The notes: generated from the letters alone by a model not told the origin. Numbered from the stretch's first letter, positions 25,236-33,930 are shown. The stretch: 47,278 nucleotides of DNA from Cloacimonetes bacterium UBA5835 (GCA_002432865.1 DJGX01000035.1:48891-96168); one strand, 5' to 3'. Numbers and translations: made by a program.

Positions 25236-25399
25236 TATAGAGTATCAAGTGAAATTGCAAATAGTATCACTTTCGATGCAAATCGCCGGTTTTAGTGAGA
25301 CCCCAGTACCACCCTTTTTGCAAATCGGTATCAAGGTTTTTGCAAATCCAGTTTCAACCTTTTTGCAAATCTAGTTTCGTGGATTTTGCAAATGCGAGT
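25236..25399 (-). repeat. Left end of element B with six end-binding boxes
   Basis: Boxes GTATCAnnnnTTTTGCAAAT and variants lie at 25242-25262, 25264-25283, 25306-25325, 25328-25347, 25351-25370 and 25374-25393. Spacings are 22, 42, 22, 23 and 23 bp. Compared with element A one 23-bp box has been gained (or lost in A), which accounts for the 164 against 141 bp. Confidence 0.9.
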
Positions 25400-25475
25400 T
25401 CAAAATCTTATCAGGAGAGACTTATGGAGTTAATGGGTTTATTGATAATAGATTGGAGGTAAAACACTCTAAATC

Positions 25476-26192
25476 TCACCACTTGATCAGCCTCTTTTTG
25501 CTATCCCGAAAGAAGCCGCTGAGGATGTTAAACAGGTCTATAATCCAGCCAAAGAGGAACAGTCCTCCCGTGAAAAGATAGATGAAGCCCATACCGATAT
25601 GTCCGGTGTAAAATCTATGAGCACCTAAAAAACCCAAGAACAAACAGAGCAAAACGGTTACACATCCGTTTTTAGGGCTGATATTGCTGCCAGCTGCCGG
25701 TTGGCTAGGCTTTGAATCCTGAATAGGTGGTGCCAGTTTGCCTCCTCCCAACGCTTCAGTCAATTCACGCGATTTAACATAGCCCAACCCCCGCAAGAGG
25801 GTTAGAAATGAGGTCAGTGCTTCCTTCCATTCCTCGTCCTGGTCATGTGAGTCTGAATATCGGGTGGGGTATTTGGTAGTTCCTGAGCTTGAAGATGTGC
25901 TCTTGGGATTAACAGATCTGAAGAGAGGCTTGTTGTAAGAGCCCTTGATTTCTGATTCCTTGGGTGCATCCTCTCTGGAAGCAACGGCTTTGAATCGCGG
26001 ATTGGTGTTAGTCTCTTGTCTGGTTGCAGAACTTGCACTTTTATTGCTTTCCCCGGTTGGATTTACTGCCCGAAACTGAGGCGTGGCATCATGAGATTGG
26101 TTCGCATTTTCCTGATGATTTTCCGGTTCGGCTGCAACTGAGGTCCTTACCGGCTTGAATTTCACAGGACCATTGGGTAGGTCATCAGCCAT
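25476..26192 (-). CDS. TM2-domain membrane protein with repeated basic motifs, cargo of B
   Basis: In this 238-aa protein the C-terminal residues 174-228 form a TM2 domain: two membrane spans around GFLGAHRFYTGHIGMG and a DLFNI end. The N-terminal 160 residues are disordered and hydrophilic, with four copies of a short motif xxF(R/K)xV: VKFKPV (10-15), PQFRAV (38-43), PRFKAV (65-70) and PLFRSV (89-94). Residues 115-150 form one predicted helix pair. The start follows GGGAG, which overlaps the stop of the preceding gene five bases away, so it is cotranslated with the TerB-like gene. It probably anchors the complex to the inner membrane, with the motifs as docking sites; that is inference. Confidence 0.8.
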   Translation of the reverse strand: MADDLPNGPVKFKPVRTSVAAEPENHQENANQSHDATPQFRAVNPTGESNKSASSATRQETNTNPRFKAVASREDAPKESEIKGSYNKPLFRSVNPKSTSSSSGTTKYPTRYSDSHDQDEEWKEALTSFLTLLRGLGYVKSRELTEALGGGKLAPPIQDSKPSQPAAGSNISPKNGCVTVLLCLFLGFLGAHRFYTGHIGMGFIYLFTGGLFLFGWIIDLFNILSGFFRDSKKRLIKW

Positions 26193-26196
26193 ATTA

Positions 26197-27300
26197 CTAA
26201 CTCCCGGATATCAGCTCACGCATCGGAGCTTCCACGGCATCAAAGAAATCGTCAGCCACATTCATGATCTCGGTGATATACTTGCCCCAACAGGAACGGT
26301 TGGTGAGTGCAAAACCGGGGAAGGAGACGCATACCCGTTGCGCTCTTCTGCCTTCCTTGCGTTCGTAATCTATTTTGCCTTTGAGGGCGGAGGGGACTTT
26401 TATTTTCGCCTTGATATAGTCCAGGATCTGCAGGTTTCCTGCTTCGGTTTCGGTATCTATGTAGAGCTCTAGACGTAAGAGATTTTTACTTACCCGCATC
26501 AGGATGGAGTTGTAAACTCCCACGATGACAGTTGCCTTGGCGTCCAGACAGTCGTCGTCCTTGATTTTTACCTTGCTAAATTCTGTGTGCCGCATCTGGT
26601 CGATGTATGGCTTGAAGGCCTGCCAGAAATCGAGCTTGGTGGACGGACCGGTAGTGGGGATGGAAACGGCCCCAGAGGCTTTCTTTGCGGCTTGGGATGC
26701 GGCTGGTTTAGGTTTGGGAGTTTCCGTTTTCTGTCCCGTTTGCTTGGATGGGTTATCTGCTTTTGGAGGCAGCGGTTTGTTCTGATCTTTGGTTTTCCCT
26801 TCATCGGTATTGGCACTTTTACGCTTATATTCTTTGGCAATGCCATCATTTAGTTGCACCTTAACTTCATCTAAGAGATATACGGTATAATTTTGGATAC
26901 GCTCCATCTCAGATTTATCTATACCGTCCGCTTCAGCCACAGCTTTGCCCAATTGTACTAGAAAACCCAAGAAATCAATTGTTCTGCTTTTTTCGAAGCC
27001 TTTTCCCTCCTGTTTGTCTGCTATCATCAACCACTGTAGAATCATCGGAACTGAATTTTCAAATACAGACCAATTCTGCAGCTGTATAAACTTAACAAAA
27101 TCTTCAGGATTGATTTGCATACCAGTTAACTCGGAGAGTAAATTGACTTCCTTGGGCGATAGCTTATTATCTGCGGCTATGATATAAGCACAAAAGCGAA
27201 GAATATCATCAACTGCCCTATCTCGATGATCAGAACTGATAGCTTCCGCGAAAGAAAACAGACTTTCAATGTAATCCTTTAACTCATCAATGTTTGCCAT
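26197..27300 (-). CDS. TerB-like protein with DUF4268-like C-terminal domain, cargo of B
   Basis: The 367-aa protein has an N-terminal helical domain of TerB (tellurite-resistance) type with the acidic signatures AYIIAADNKLSPKEVNLL (38-55) and AVAEADGIDKSEMERI (120-135). A low-complexity Lys/Pro linker (160-220) leads to a C-terminal domain at 222-365 that reads like DUF4268: LELYIDT, DYIKAKIKV, then ERKEGRRAQRVCVSFP, WGKYI and VADDFFDAVE. The same domain, about 80% identical, ends the Sel1 protein at 28941. TerB domains bind metal and occur in membrane-linked stress complexes. AAGGAG precedes the start by seven bases. The DUF4268 assignment is from memory of the family pattern. Confidence 0.78.
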   Translation of the reverse strand: MANIDELKDYIESLFSFAEAISSDHRDRAVDDILRFCAYIIAADNKLSPKEVNLLSELTGMQINPEDFVKFIQLQNWSVFENSVPMILQWLMIADKQEGKGFEKSRTIDFLGFLVQLGKAVAEADGIDKSEMERIQNYTVYLLDEVKVQLNDGIAKEYKRKSANTDEGKTKDQNKPLPPKADNPSKQTGQKTETPKPKPAASQAAKKASGAVSIPTTGPSTKLDFWQAFKPYIDQMRHTEFSKVKIKDDDCLDAKATVIVGVYNSILMRVSKNLLRLELYIDTETEAGNLQILDYIKAKIKVPSALKGKIDYERKEGRRAQRVCVSFPGFALTNRSCWGKYITEIMNVADDFFDAVEAPMRELISGS

Positions 27301-27336
27301 TTATTGCTCCTTATTGTGATTGATATTAGAATGTTG

Positions 27337-28338
27337 TCAGTGAATGCCGCTATTGGTGACAATATCCAAAACCCATTGCTTTGCTTCTAGCGGATAGTGG
27401 TCCAAATCCAGAACGAACTCCTGGCCAGGTGAGGTGCTTTTCAGGTATGCGTAGTTATCATCTTTGAACCAACTGGCTTTGGTCCTCTGATTATCCTTGT
27501 TATGATAGCCCAGACGCTTGCTGATGTCTTCGTGATAAAACCATAATGGCAGCCTCCACAAACTTGTTTTGATATCATGGTTGGGCGACTTGCTCTTGCC
27601 AATAGAGTTCTGGAATTCGTTATAATACTTGTTGTTCTTAGCGGGATCCATCTCGGTGAGAGTGGCAGATGGGCTGTAGTGTTTTATGGCACCGTATCCA
27701 TTGATGCCACTGGTATCAAAGCCATCCAGACTCAGGTTTTGCCGGCCAATGAACAGCACGTTAGGACTCCACTCAGGGTGATGGCAGTGGGGATGGTACT
27801 TTGCCCACTTTGGCACAGTTGTCAATTCTACATCCTGATCAAGACTAATAATTCTATCGATCTGCAACCATCCCCAGATCTGGTGAAATCCCTGGCTATT
27901 GGGCTCATACTTTCTTTTCCCGTCCTTGTTGGTAACGTGATTGAACCAGCCAAAGAACAGGAAAATGTCACCTTCATCGACTCCCTTCTCATCATTACAT
28001 AGGATCCTCGCAGCATTCTGGTCTGTTCCAAACAATCCTCTCCAACCATTAAGCCGGGCTCCAAATTCATTATCCAGAGGAAGTGAGTCTTCATAGAGGT
28101 CTGGATCAAAATGGGCGAATTTCGCTGGCGTTCCATTGATCTTTGGGGTCTTCCCCAGTTCCTTCAGCAATGAGCCCAGATTCACCCCCTGAGGGCTTAG
28201 GGCTTCATAGGGATAGGACTCTTCTTTCTCATCGATAATAGGGATCGGCAATGAAATCATCCGCCCATCTTCAAGAATCGGGCTTGGGAAACCTCCGTAG
28301 GTTCCGTCAAATCCCTTGCGACTCAGTATGATCTTCAT
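27337..28338 (-). CDS. Nmad3-type putative nucleotide-modification protein, cargo of B
   Basis: In this 333-aa protein the opening MKIILSRKGFD..YGGFPSPI, with LEDGRMISLPIP, is the hallmark of nucleotide modification-associated domain 3 (Nmad3). Further typical features are the acidic HFDPDLYEDSLP, DIFLFFGWF and the His-rich WAKYHPHCHHPEW followed by NVLFIGRQNLSLDG. The family was predicted by comparative genomics to belong to base-modification or nucleotide-processing systems; its reaction is not known. The start follows AAGGAGA. The gene sits between a membrane protein (57 bp away) and the TerB-like gene (36 bp), which places a possible nucleic-acid enzyme inside a TerB-type operon. Confidence 0.82.
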   Translation of the reverse strand: MKIILSRKGFDGTYGGFPSPILEDGRMISLPIPIIDEKEESYPYEALSPQGVNLGSLLKELGKTPKINGTPAKFAHFDPDLYEDSLPLDNEFGARLNGWRGLFGTDQNAARILCNDEKGVDEGDIFLFFGWFNHVTNKDGKRKYEPNSQGFHQIWGWLQIDRIISLDQDVELTTVPKWAKYHPHCHHPEWSPNVLFIGRQNLSLDGFDTSGINGYGAIKHYSPSATLTEMDPAKNNKYYNEFQNSIGKSKSPNHDIKTSLWRLPLWFYHEDISKRLGYHNKDNQRTKASWFKDDNYAYLKSTSPGQEFVLDLDHYPLEAKQWVLDIVTNSGIH

Positions 28339-28395
28339 ATTGTCTCCTTGTTGTACGCGTTATCACATTATTTGTCCGTAAAGCAATAATATCTG

Positions 28396-28902
28396 TCAGG
28401 GCTTTGGCTTGTACTTTGGCTTGTACTTTACGGGCTTTACAATACCTTGTTGATTATCCTTCGTTGGGGAATCAACTCTAGGCACATATCTAACAGGTTT
28501 CGGATTGCTTGGTTGATCACCTGATCGATGATTGGATAATGGTGTATCCCTATCCGGATTCTTTTTACCGTTGATCGCGTCTTTCTGATGGGCAGAAGTA
28601 ACCGGAACATATTTAGCAGGTCTCTCAGGGTTTTGCTGTCTTTTTATAGGTTTTGGTTGATCAGAAAGGAGGATGTCAGTCTGTTTCCTTGGGGCAGAAG
28701 AGCTTTGATTGTTAGCATTAGATGGTTTTACTGATTTCATGTTTGCAGGTTCTGCAGTTTTGTTAACAGCTCTTCTATTGGTCGCTCCTTTTCTTCTAAA
28801 TAGACTACGGATGGACTCATAAACTTCCACAAACCAACCAATTACGGCCAACACTATTATTATGGCCAGCACTCCACCGATTATATACAATATGATACTC
28901 AC
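28396..28902 (-). CDS. Single-span membrane protein with basic repeat motifs, cargo of B
   Basis: The ORF starts at GTG (28902) with GGAG ten bases before it. The 168-aa product has one membrane span (about 3-24, ILYIIGGVLAIIIVLAVIG) followed by a disordered, basic tail. The tail repeats a short Pro/Tyr motif: PAKYVPV (95-101), KPVRYVPRV (135-143) and KPVKYKPKY (156-164). This resembles the xxF(R/K)xV motifs of the TM2 protein in the same operon. No enzymatic domain. It may tether partners to the membrane. Confidence 0.65.
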   Translation of the reverse strand: MSIILYIIGGVLAIIIVLAVIGWFVEVYESIRSLFRRKGATNRRAVNKTAEPANMKSVKPSNANNQSSSAPRKQTDILLSDQPKPIKRQQNPERPAKYVPVTSAHQKDAINGKKNPDRDTPLSNHRSGDQPSNPKPVRYVPRVDSPTKDNQQGIVKPVKYKPKYKPKP

Positions 28903-28940
28903 AAGGTATATTCTCCATCTTTGCTTTTCAGGTTTTCATG

Positions 28941-31031
28941 TTATGGTTTAATGAGTTCCCGCATCTGGGCTTCCAAGGCATCAAAGAAGTCATCAGCCAC
29001 ACTGAGAATATCCTGCATATATGCAGCCCAGCAGGAACGGTCGGAAAGCTCAAAGTCTGGGAAAGATACGCAAACCCGTTGCGCCCTTCTACCTTCCTTG
29101 CGTTCATATTCTATCCTGCCTTTAAGGGCTGCAGGAACCTTCATTTTGGTCTTAATATGGTCGATAATCTCAAGGTTTTTGGCTTCTTCGGCGGTGTCGA
29201 TATAAAGCTCCAGTCGTAAGAGCTTCTTACTCGCCCGCATCAGGATGGAGTTGTAAACGCCCGGGATAACCGTGGGTTTGGCGTCCAGGCAATCGTCGTC
29301 TTTTATCTTGACCTTACTGAACTCGGTGTGCCGCATCTGGTCGATATAGGGCTTGAAAGCCTGCCAGAAATCCAGCTTGTTGGTGGAGCCTGACGGAGCT
29401 ACTGATACAGAGGTTTTCTTGGTGTCTGATCCTACTGCTTTGATGATCGGTTTCGGGTTTGGTGCTTCCGCAGTTTTGGGTTTGCTGGGCTGAGTCGCTG
29501 GTTCAAACAAATCGCTGGGAATTGTCCGCGGGGGAGCATACATCTCTTTGCTCCATTGCAGGTTTGGCGTCTTGCCAGGGTCAAGAGGGAAGCCCATGAA
29601 TTGTACATTCAGAGGTCCATAGAAGAATATCATATCCCTGGTTCCCTCCAGGCCGAGCGATTCCAAGCCTTCTTCACCATCTTCATCATATAGCTCTTCA
29701 GCTTCCTGTCCAAACTCGTTGTCCGGGAAAACCCATTCATCAGAAACGCTGTCACCGGCATCTTCGTCTATTATCTCCCAGTCATTCATACAGGTAGATT
29801 TACCATCTCTTGTAAGTGACCCGAGAACTTCATCTCTCAACGAAATGTCAGACTCGATCAAAAGAGAGCCATATCTGAATAGAACATTGTTGTGTATCTT
29901 TTTGCCCCAATCATACTTATACTCAACCGACTTACCATTCTCAGGTTCGATCTTGACAAGAGGGGGTTTTTGTCTTTGAATAATTGCGTCGCCGATTTCT
30001 TCCCACGCGCTTTCCACGCAGGAGATGAAGCTCACGGTCTTCTTTATGGCAGAGGCATAGGTTGCGGCATCCTTAATGTCCAAACCATCGACTGCAAGAA
30101 CTACTGTCCTGCCCTTACCGTCCGATACGGTGTTAAGTATCTTTGTGCTGATTTTGTTGTTCTTCAGATATTTATTGACTTTATTGGCTATCGCATTGTT
30201 ATCCTTAGCGTTGGCTGTATCAATAACAAGGCATGCCCGCAGGCTCTTTTCATCTGAATAGTCGAACACAAAGAACCAGTCTTTGTAGAGATATTCGTTA
30301 CTTATGAGGGTTGTTCCACTCAGGTCTAAATCAGGACTGAACACCAATCCGGAATGTCCGTCAATACTCTCGATGAGTGCATCCCAGAAATGCATATTGG
30401 TTGGTGTGTCATGTTTAAGCGAGTTATCAGCCTGAACTTCATCATCTGCTTGTGTCCCGCTATCTTGGAACCATTGTTTTGCGAGATCATCTCCATGGGC
30501 AGCTGCCAATTTTAACCAATACAATGCTTTATCCCTGCGCTTGCTCAAATACATCAATTCACCTATTTGTCTCTGGAAATCTGCCTGATCTTCACCTATG
30601 ACCTTACTAAAGCACTCTTCAGCTTTCTGTTCATCATATACCGGCCCCTCACCTGTAAAATAGTACCAACCCAGATAGTACCAGGCATCTTCATTTCCAG
30701 CATCTTTCGCTTTGACAAACCAGTCAAATGCCTCCTCATGTTCATCCTCGTCATACAAACACTCAGCTAACTCGAACATCGCTTGATCATCCCCATTTTC
30801 TGCTGCAACTCTCCACCACTTCATAGCCTCTTCTTCGTCTTCCTCAACACCCTGACCATTGAAGTAGCAATAACCTAATAAGTATTGGGCATAACTTCCT
30901 CCCAGTTTGGCAGCTTTTCTAAGTATCTCTACAGCCTGTTCGTATTCTTCATCATCATAAAGTGCTTTAGCCTTTTCTTCCAATTCCTCGATTGTTTGTG
31001 TTACCGTTTTTGTGGTTTTTTTGGTGCTCAT
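28941..31031 (-). CDS. Sel1-repeat protein with DUF4268-like C-terminal domain, cargo of B
   Basis: In this 696-aa protein residues about 12-195 contain Sel1/TPR-type repeats (YLLGYCYFNGQGVEEDEEEA, YYLGWYYFTGEGPVYDEQKA). The middle (about 205-340) has an alpha/beta domain of unknown type, 340-500 a very acidic region, and 552-696 the DUF4268-like domain nearly shared with the TerB-like protein. The cytoplasmic location is inferred from the lack of a signal. AGGAG precedes the start by about six bases. The start overlaps the end of the 64-codon ORF by four bases. A scaffold that brings the DUF4268-like module to a target is a reasonable guess. Confidence 0.8.
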   Translation of the reverse strand: MSTKKTTKTVTQTIEELEEKAKALYDDEEYEQAVEILRKAAKLGGSYAQYLLGYCYFNGQGVEEDEEEAMKWWRVAAENGDDQAMFELAECLYDEDEHEEAFDWFVKAKDAGNEDAWYYLGWYYFTGEGPVYDEQKAEECFSKVIGEDQADFQRQIGELMYLSKRRDKALYWLKLAAAHGDDLAKQWFQDSGTQADDEVQADNSLKHDTPTNMHFWDALIESIDGHSGLVFSPDLDLSGTTLISNEYLYKDWFFVFDYSDEKSLRACLVIDTANAKDNNAIANKVNKYLKNNKISTKILNTVSDGKGRTVVLAVDGLDIKDAATYASAIKKTVSFISCVESAWEEIGDAIIQRQKPPLVKIEPENGKSVEYKYDWGKKIHNNVLFRYGSLLIESDISLRDEVLGSLTRDGKSTCMNDWEIIDEDAGDSVSDEWVFPDNEFGQEAEELYDEDGEEGLESLGLEGTRDMIFFYGPLNVQFMGFPLDPGKTPNLQWSKEMYAPPRTIPSDLFEPATQPSKPKTAEAPNPKPIIKAVGSDTKKTSVSVAPSGSTNKLDFWQAFKPYIDQMRHTEFSKVKIKDDDCLDAKPTVIPGVYNSILMRASKKLLRLELYIDTAEEAKNLEIIDHIKTKMKVPAALKGRIEYERKEGRRAQRVCVSFPDFELSDRSCWAAYMQDILSVADDFFDALEAQMRELIKP

Positions 31032-31222
31032 TCTTCAACTCCTTTTTCACAATGTGTTCCAATTTGGATCTCATTACGCTGAGTCTTGCAGATACTGATA
31101 GGAAGTATCCAGATATTTTCTCTTACCCCAAACCATATGGTTTCCCAGAATAGTGAGATGTTCAGAGACAGTTCATGGATTTCGATCCTTCCGCTCCGCC
31201 TTGCTAATGTCAAAATACTCAT
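31028..31222 (-). CDS. 64-codon ORF coupled to the Sel1 gene
   Basis: The ATG at 31222 follows AGGAGATAGT, a good binding site, and the stop overlaps the start of the Sel1 gene (ATGA). The predicted peptide has a hydrophobic, aromatic middle (ISLFWETIWFGVRENIWILP) and polar ends. No family recognised. The placement supports a real small gene or a leader ORF, but no second copy exists in the window to test conservation. Confidence 0.45.
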   Translation of the reverse strand: MSILTLARRSGRIEIHELSLNISLFWETIWFGVRENIWILPISICKTQRNEIQIGTHCEKGVEE

Positions 31223-31305
31223 ACTATCTCCTTAGCTTTGTAATCATTTCAGGCCGATTGCAGGGGGTATTTCGCCAACGAAATCCCATACAATCCTCAT
31301 AAAAT

Positions 31306-31335
31306 ACCCTATTGAAACTATGTGTTTTTTGTCAA
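31306..31335 (-). promoter_or_regulatory. Candidate internal promoter of cargo B
   Basis: On the minus strand, TTGACA (complement at 31330-31335), an 18-bp spacer and TAGGGT (31306-31311) lie about 85 bp before the 64-codon ORF. Two palindromic boxes flank it: TTTCGC..GCGAAA with an 8-bp gap (31337-31356) upstream, and ATTTCGCCAACGAAAT (31269-31284) downstream. They could be operators. Confidence 0.45.
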
Positions 31336-31356
31336 GTTTCGCATACGTGGGCGAAA

Positions 31357-33234
31357 TCATCTGAAACCTACTGCTCTGGACTTAGATTCAAAGCTGGAAC
31401 CTAGCTCCAGCCTGGCGTATTTGTAGAGATCATTCATGCATAGTTTAGCCTGATGTCCACGTGTAAAGGCCTCATGACAGGCATTCAAGACGACTAAACT
31501 GATCTGTCCGCCAGTGAAAGGAAACTCCTGGGCAAGTGACTCCAGATCCAGCTCAGGTGTTCCAGGTATGCTTTCATGAAGGTGGATCTGCCAAAGTTTA
31601 AGGCGACAGGCGGCATCCGGGGCGGGAATCTCCAGCTTGTAATGGAAGCGTCTACTCATTGCGGGATCAAGGTTTTGTGCCAGGTTCGAGGTTACGATCA
31701 AGATACCTGGAAAGCTTTCCATCTCTTCCAAAAAGATACTTTGGATGGCGTTCTCGGTTACATCTGCAGAACGCTCCAGATCATTTCCACGCTTGTGGAT
31801 CAGCTGGTCGCCTTCATTGAGCAGAAAGACGGGATTCACTTCCGCTGCTATTTGACGCATCTCTTGAAACATCGCCCTTGCCCGCTTTTCCGTGCTGCCA
31901 TAATACATGTCACGGATGTTGTTGGCATTGATCATCAGCAGAGATCGGTTCAGTTCGTTGGCGATCACTCCGGCAATGAAGGTTTTACCTGTGCCCGGCT
32001 CTCCGTGGAGCAGAATGATGCAACCCTGCTGGACAGATACATCATCGGTAAGAGATGCCCCCATTAGGCCCCATTGCACTAACTCATCCTTACGAGGGTT
32101 TGTCAAGCGCGCTACAATCGCCTTGATACTTTCCAGAGTATGTGCTGGTAATATCAGTTGATCCATGGTCTGACGTGGTTTAATCATGCTAAAGTAAGCT
32201 GAGTCAGAAATAGTAGTTGCCAAGTTAAAAACCTTTCCAGTGGAAGTATCCGTTAATTCCGTTAATGCCGCGTCACTCAGGGAAAGATCGTTACGATATA
32301 TGCTTGGCTCTGGATACTCAAGCAAACCTTCATGCTGAAGGAGATTCTTTCGGGCAACAGATTTAACTGCTTGCTGAAGATCAGATTTGTTTTCGGTGAT
32401 TAAAGTAGCTAGAGCTAGAATACTCAGTTCAACATTTAGCCTGGTCTGATGAAAATAGATCATAAACAGGCACTTCTGCCAGAAAGAATCAAGATTATGA
32501 GCGGGGATAAATCTACTGAGCGCATTGCTTGAAGGTACACAGGATATTTTATCTAGGGCAATACCCAGTATCTGGTTAACCACTTTACCGTAATAGACGC
32601 CTTCCGCAACTCTGGGTTCCTGCTTAAGCTCAGGATAATGGTTGAATAGATGGCTCAGTGCATCGCAAACAACTTCAAGCGGCTCAGCACTAGCTTTGAA
32701 ACCCTTGTTGAGGATAGCTGCACAGCTCTGTAACGGATTATTGCCAAGTAAGATGTTCCATAACAATCCATTAAGGCGGTATTGACCTTGCAGCACAGAT
32801 GCTAGATTAGTGTGGAAATCCTGATCAGGGGGATAGGAAAAGCTTAGAATCCCACGATCTACCAAGCTTATTAGATAATCGAATCCAGCTTTCAGATTGG
32901 CCGGTGGGCTTGGCAGGAAACCAAGAATGTCCCTTACAGAGAAATCCAGATCATAGTTCTCCCGGGTTTGTTGATAGATCCCTGAGATCACAGCCAGGTC
33001 GTTGGATTCAAGGCAATATGCTTTCAATTCCTTATGCCGGATCAGTTTGCGGAGCAGACTATTATGAATGTTTTGATCGGGTTTTACATTATGTAGTTTT
33101 TCTGTCTTTCCAAGATTAGGAAGTGCCACCCCATCTTCTGATTTTTTATCATCTGAGGATACTTCACCGTGATCTGTATTTCTTTGTTTGATGGAGCTGT
33201 ATTCCTCCAGGTATTGAGTAAGATTGGTATGCAT
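31357..33234 (-). CDS. AAA+ ATPase with large N-terminal domain, cargo of B
   Basis: An upstream TTG (33246) is in frame, but the ATG at 33234 has GGGAG five bases before it and is preferred, giving 625 aa. Residues 1-330 are a helical region not recognised. The AAA domain follows: Walker A GEPGTGKT (411-418), a Walker B of the form VFLLNEGDQ (Asn473 in place of the usual first Asp, Glu474 kept), sensor IVTSN (about 514-517) and the arginine fingers in SRRF (527-530). This is the Vps4/FtsH-type clade, used to remodel or unfold partner proteins. It is the first cargo gene, 115 bp after the transposition genes and on the same strand. Confidence 0.85.
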   Translation of the reverse strand: MHTNLTQYLEEYSSIKQRNTDHGEVSSDDKKSEDGVALPNLGKTEKLHNVKPDQNIHNSLLRKLIRHKELKAYCLESNDLAVISGIYQQTRENYDLDFSVRDILGFLPSPPANLKAGFDYLISLVDRGILSFSYPPDQDFHTNLASVLQGQYRLNGLLWNILLGNNPLQSCAAILNKGFKASAEPLEVVCDALSHLFNHYPELKQEPRVAEGVYYGKVVNQILGIALDKISCVPSSNALSRFIPAHNLDSFWQKCLFMIYFHQTRLNVELSILALATLITENKSDLQQAVKSVARKNLLQHEGLLEYPEPSIYRNDLSLSDAALTELTDTSTGKVFNLATTISDSAYFSMIKPRQTMDQLILPAHTLESIKAIVARLTNPRKDELVQWGLMGASLTDDVSVQQGCIILLHGEPGTGKTFIAGVIANELNRSLLMINANNIRDMYYGSTEKRARAMFQEMRQIAAEVNPVFLLNEGDQLIHKRGNDLERSADVTENAIQSIFLEEMESFPGILIVTSNLAQNLDPAMSRRFHYKLEIPAPDAACRLKLWQIHLHESIPGTPELDLESLAQEFPFTGGQISLVVLNACHEAFTRGHQAKLCMNDLYKYARLELGSSFESKSRAVGFR

Positions 33235-33348
33235 ATCATCTCCCAAAAATTCTATTCTACCCCTATTATAAACTCGGTAAAGAAAAACTGGCTGAAAATT
33301 TGTATTATGGGGTCTTGTTGAAACTCAAGCGTTTGATAATTGATTGAT

Positions 33349-33930
33349 TTATACTTCGAAGGCTTCCATCTCCTTTTCCAGAGGCTCCGGACCTACGACT
33401 TTTAGATGCCAGGCATCTACTTTATCTTGCAGCCTCTGCTGTTCACGTAATTCAGCACAATGGGCGATAAGTTCTTTGAGGATGCCACGCTTGATCTTGA
33501 TGCCAATATTGCCGACGTCCTTCTTGGTTAACACGCAGTAGCCATATTGGTTAACGCCTATAACACCTGCTGAAGCCAGGGCTTCCAGATAGACGAAGAC
33601 CCACTGACGGCTTCTCCCGAAGGCTTCTGCGATGCTTCTGATTGAGGTGAAGCTGCGTTTTTCGATCAGATTGAGAAGTGCCAGGGCTGCCTTAGGATCG
33701 AAGTGCCAGTTAGGGCGTATTTGCTTGTCTACATTGGTGCTGAAGCGATTGCTGCGGGCATAGATGGGCTCCCGGTTGCTGGCTAACTTAATGCTCTTGT
33801 CCTTCAAGAGTTCGGTTATGATAGGCTCAATCTCCTCAATCTCCAGCCCAGTCATATTGGCGATTAACTCCGCATCGAAGGGCTTGTTGTACTGGTTAAC
33901 GAAGTTCAATACGAGTTCTCTGGCAGTCAT
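33349..33930 (-). CDS. Winged-helix-like third transposition protein, copy B
   Basis: The 193-aa counterpart of the element A protein at 3189. Its start overlaps the ATPase stop (ATGA). Residues 84-143, the likely DNA-binding winged helix, are identical to copy A, whereas 20 of the first 76 differ (for example EEIEPIITELL here against EVVEPVMVEMI). The C-terminus after EPLE is KEMEAFEV and a stop, eight residues shorter than in A. The unit probably contributes to target choice, end recognition or regulation. Confidence 0.75.
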   Translation of the reverse strand: MTARELVLNFVNQYNKPFDAELIANMTGLEIEEIEPIITELLKDKSIKLASNREPIYARSNRFSTNVDKQIRPNWHFDPKAALALLNLIEKRSFTSIRSIAEAFGRSRQWVFVYLEALASAGVIGVNQYGYCVLTKKDVGNIGIKIKRGILKELIAHCAELREQQRLQDKVDAWHLKVVGPEPLEKEMEAFEV

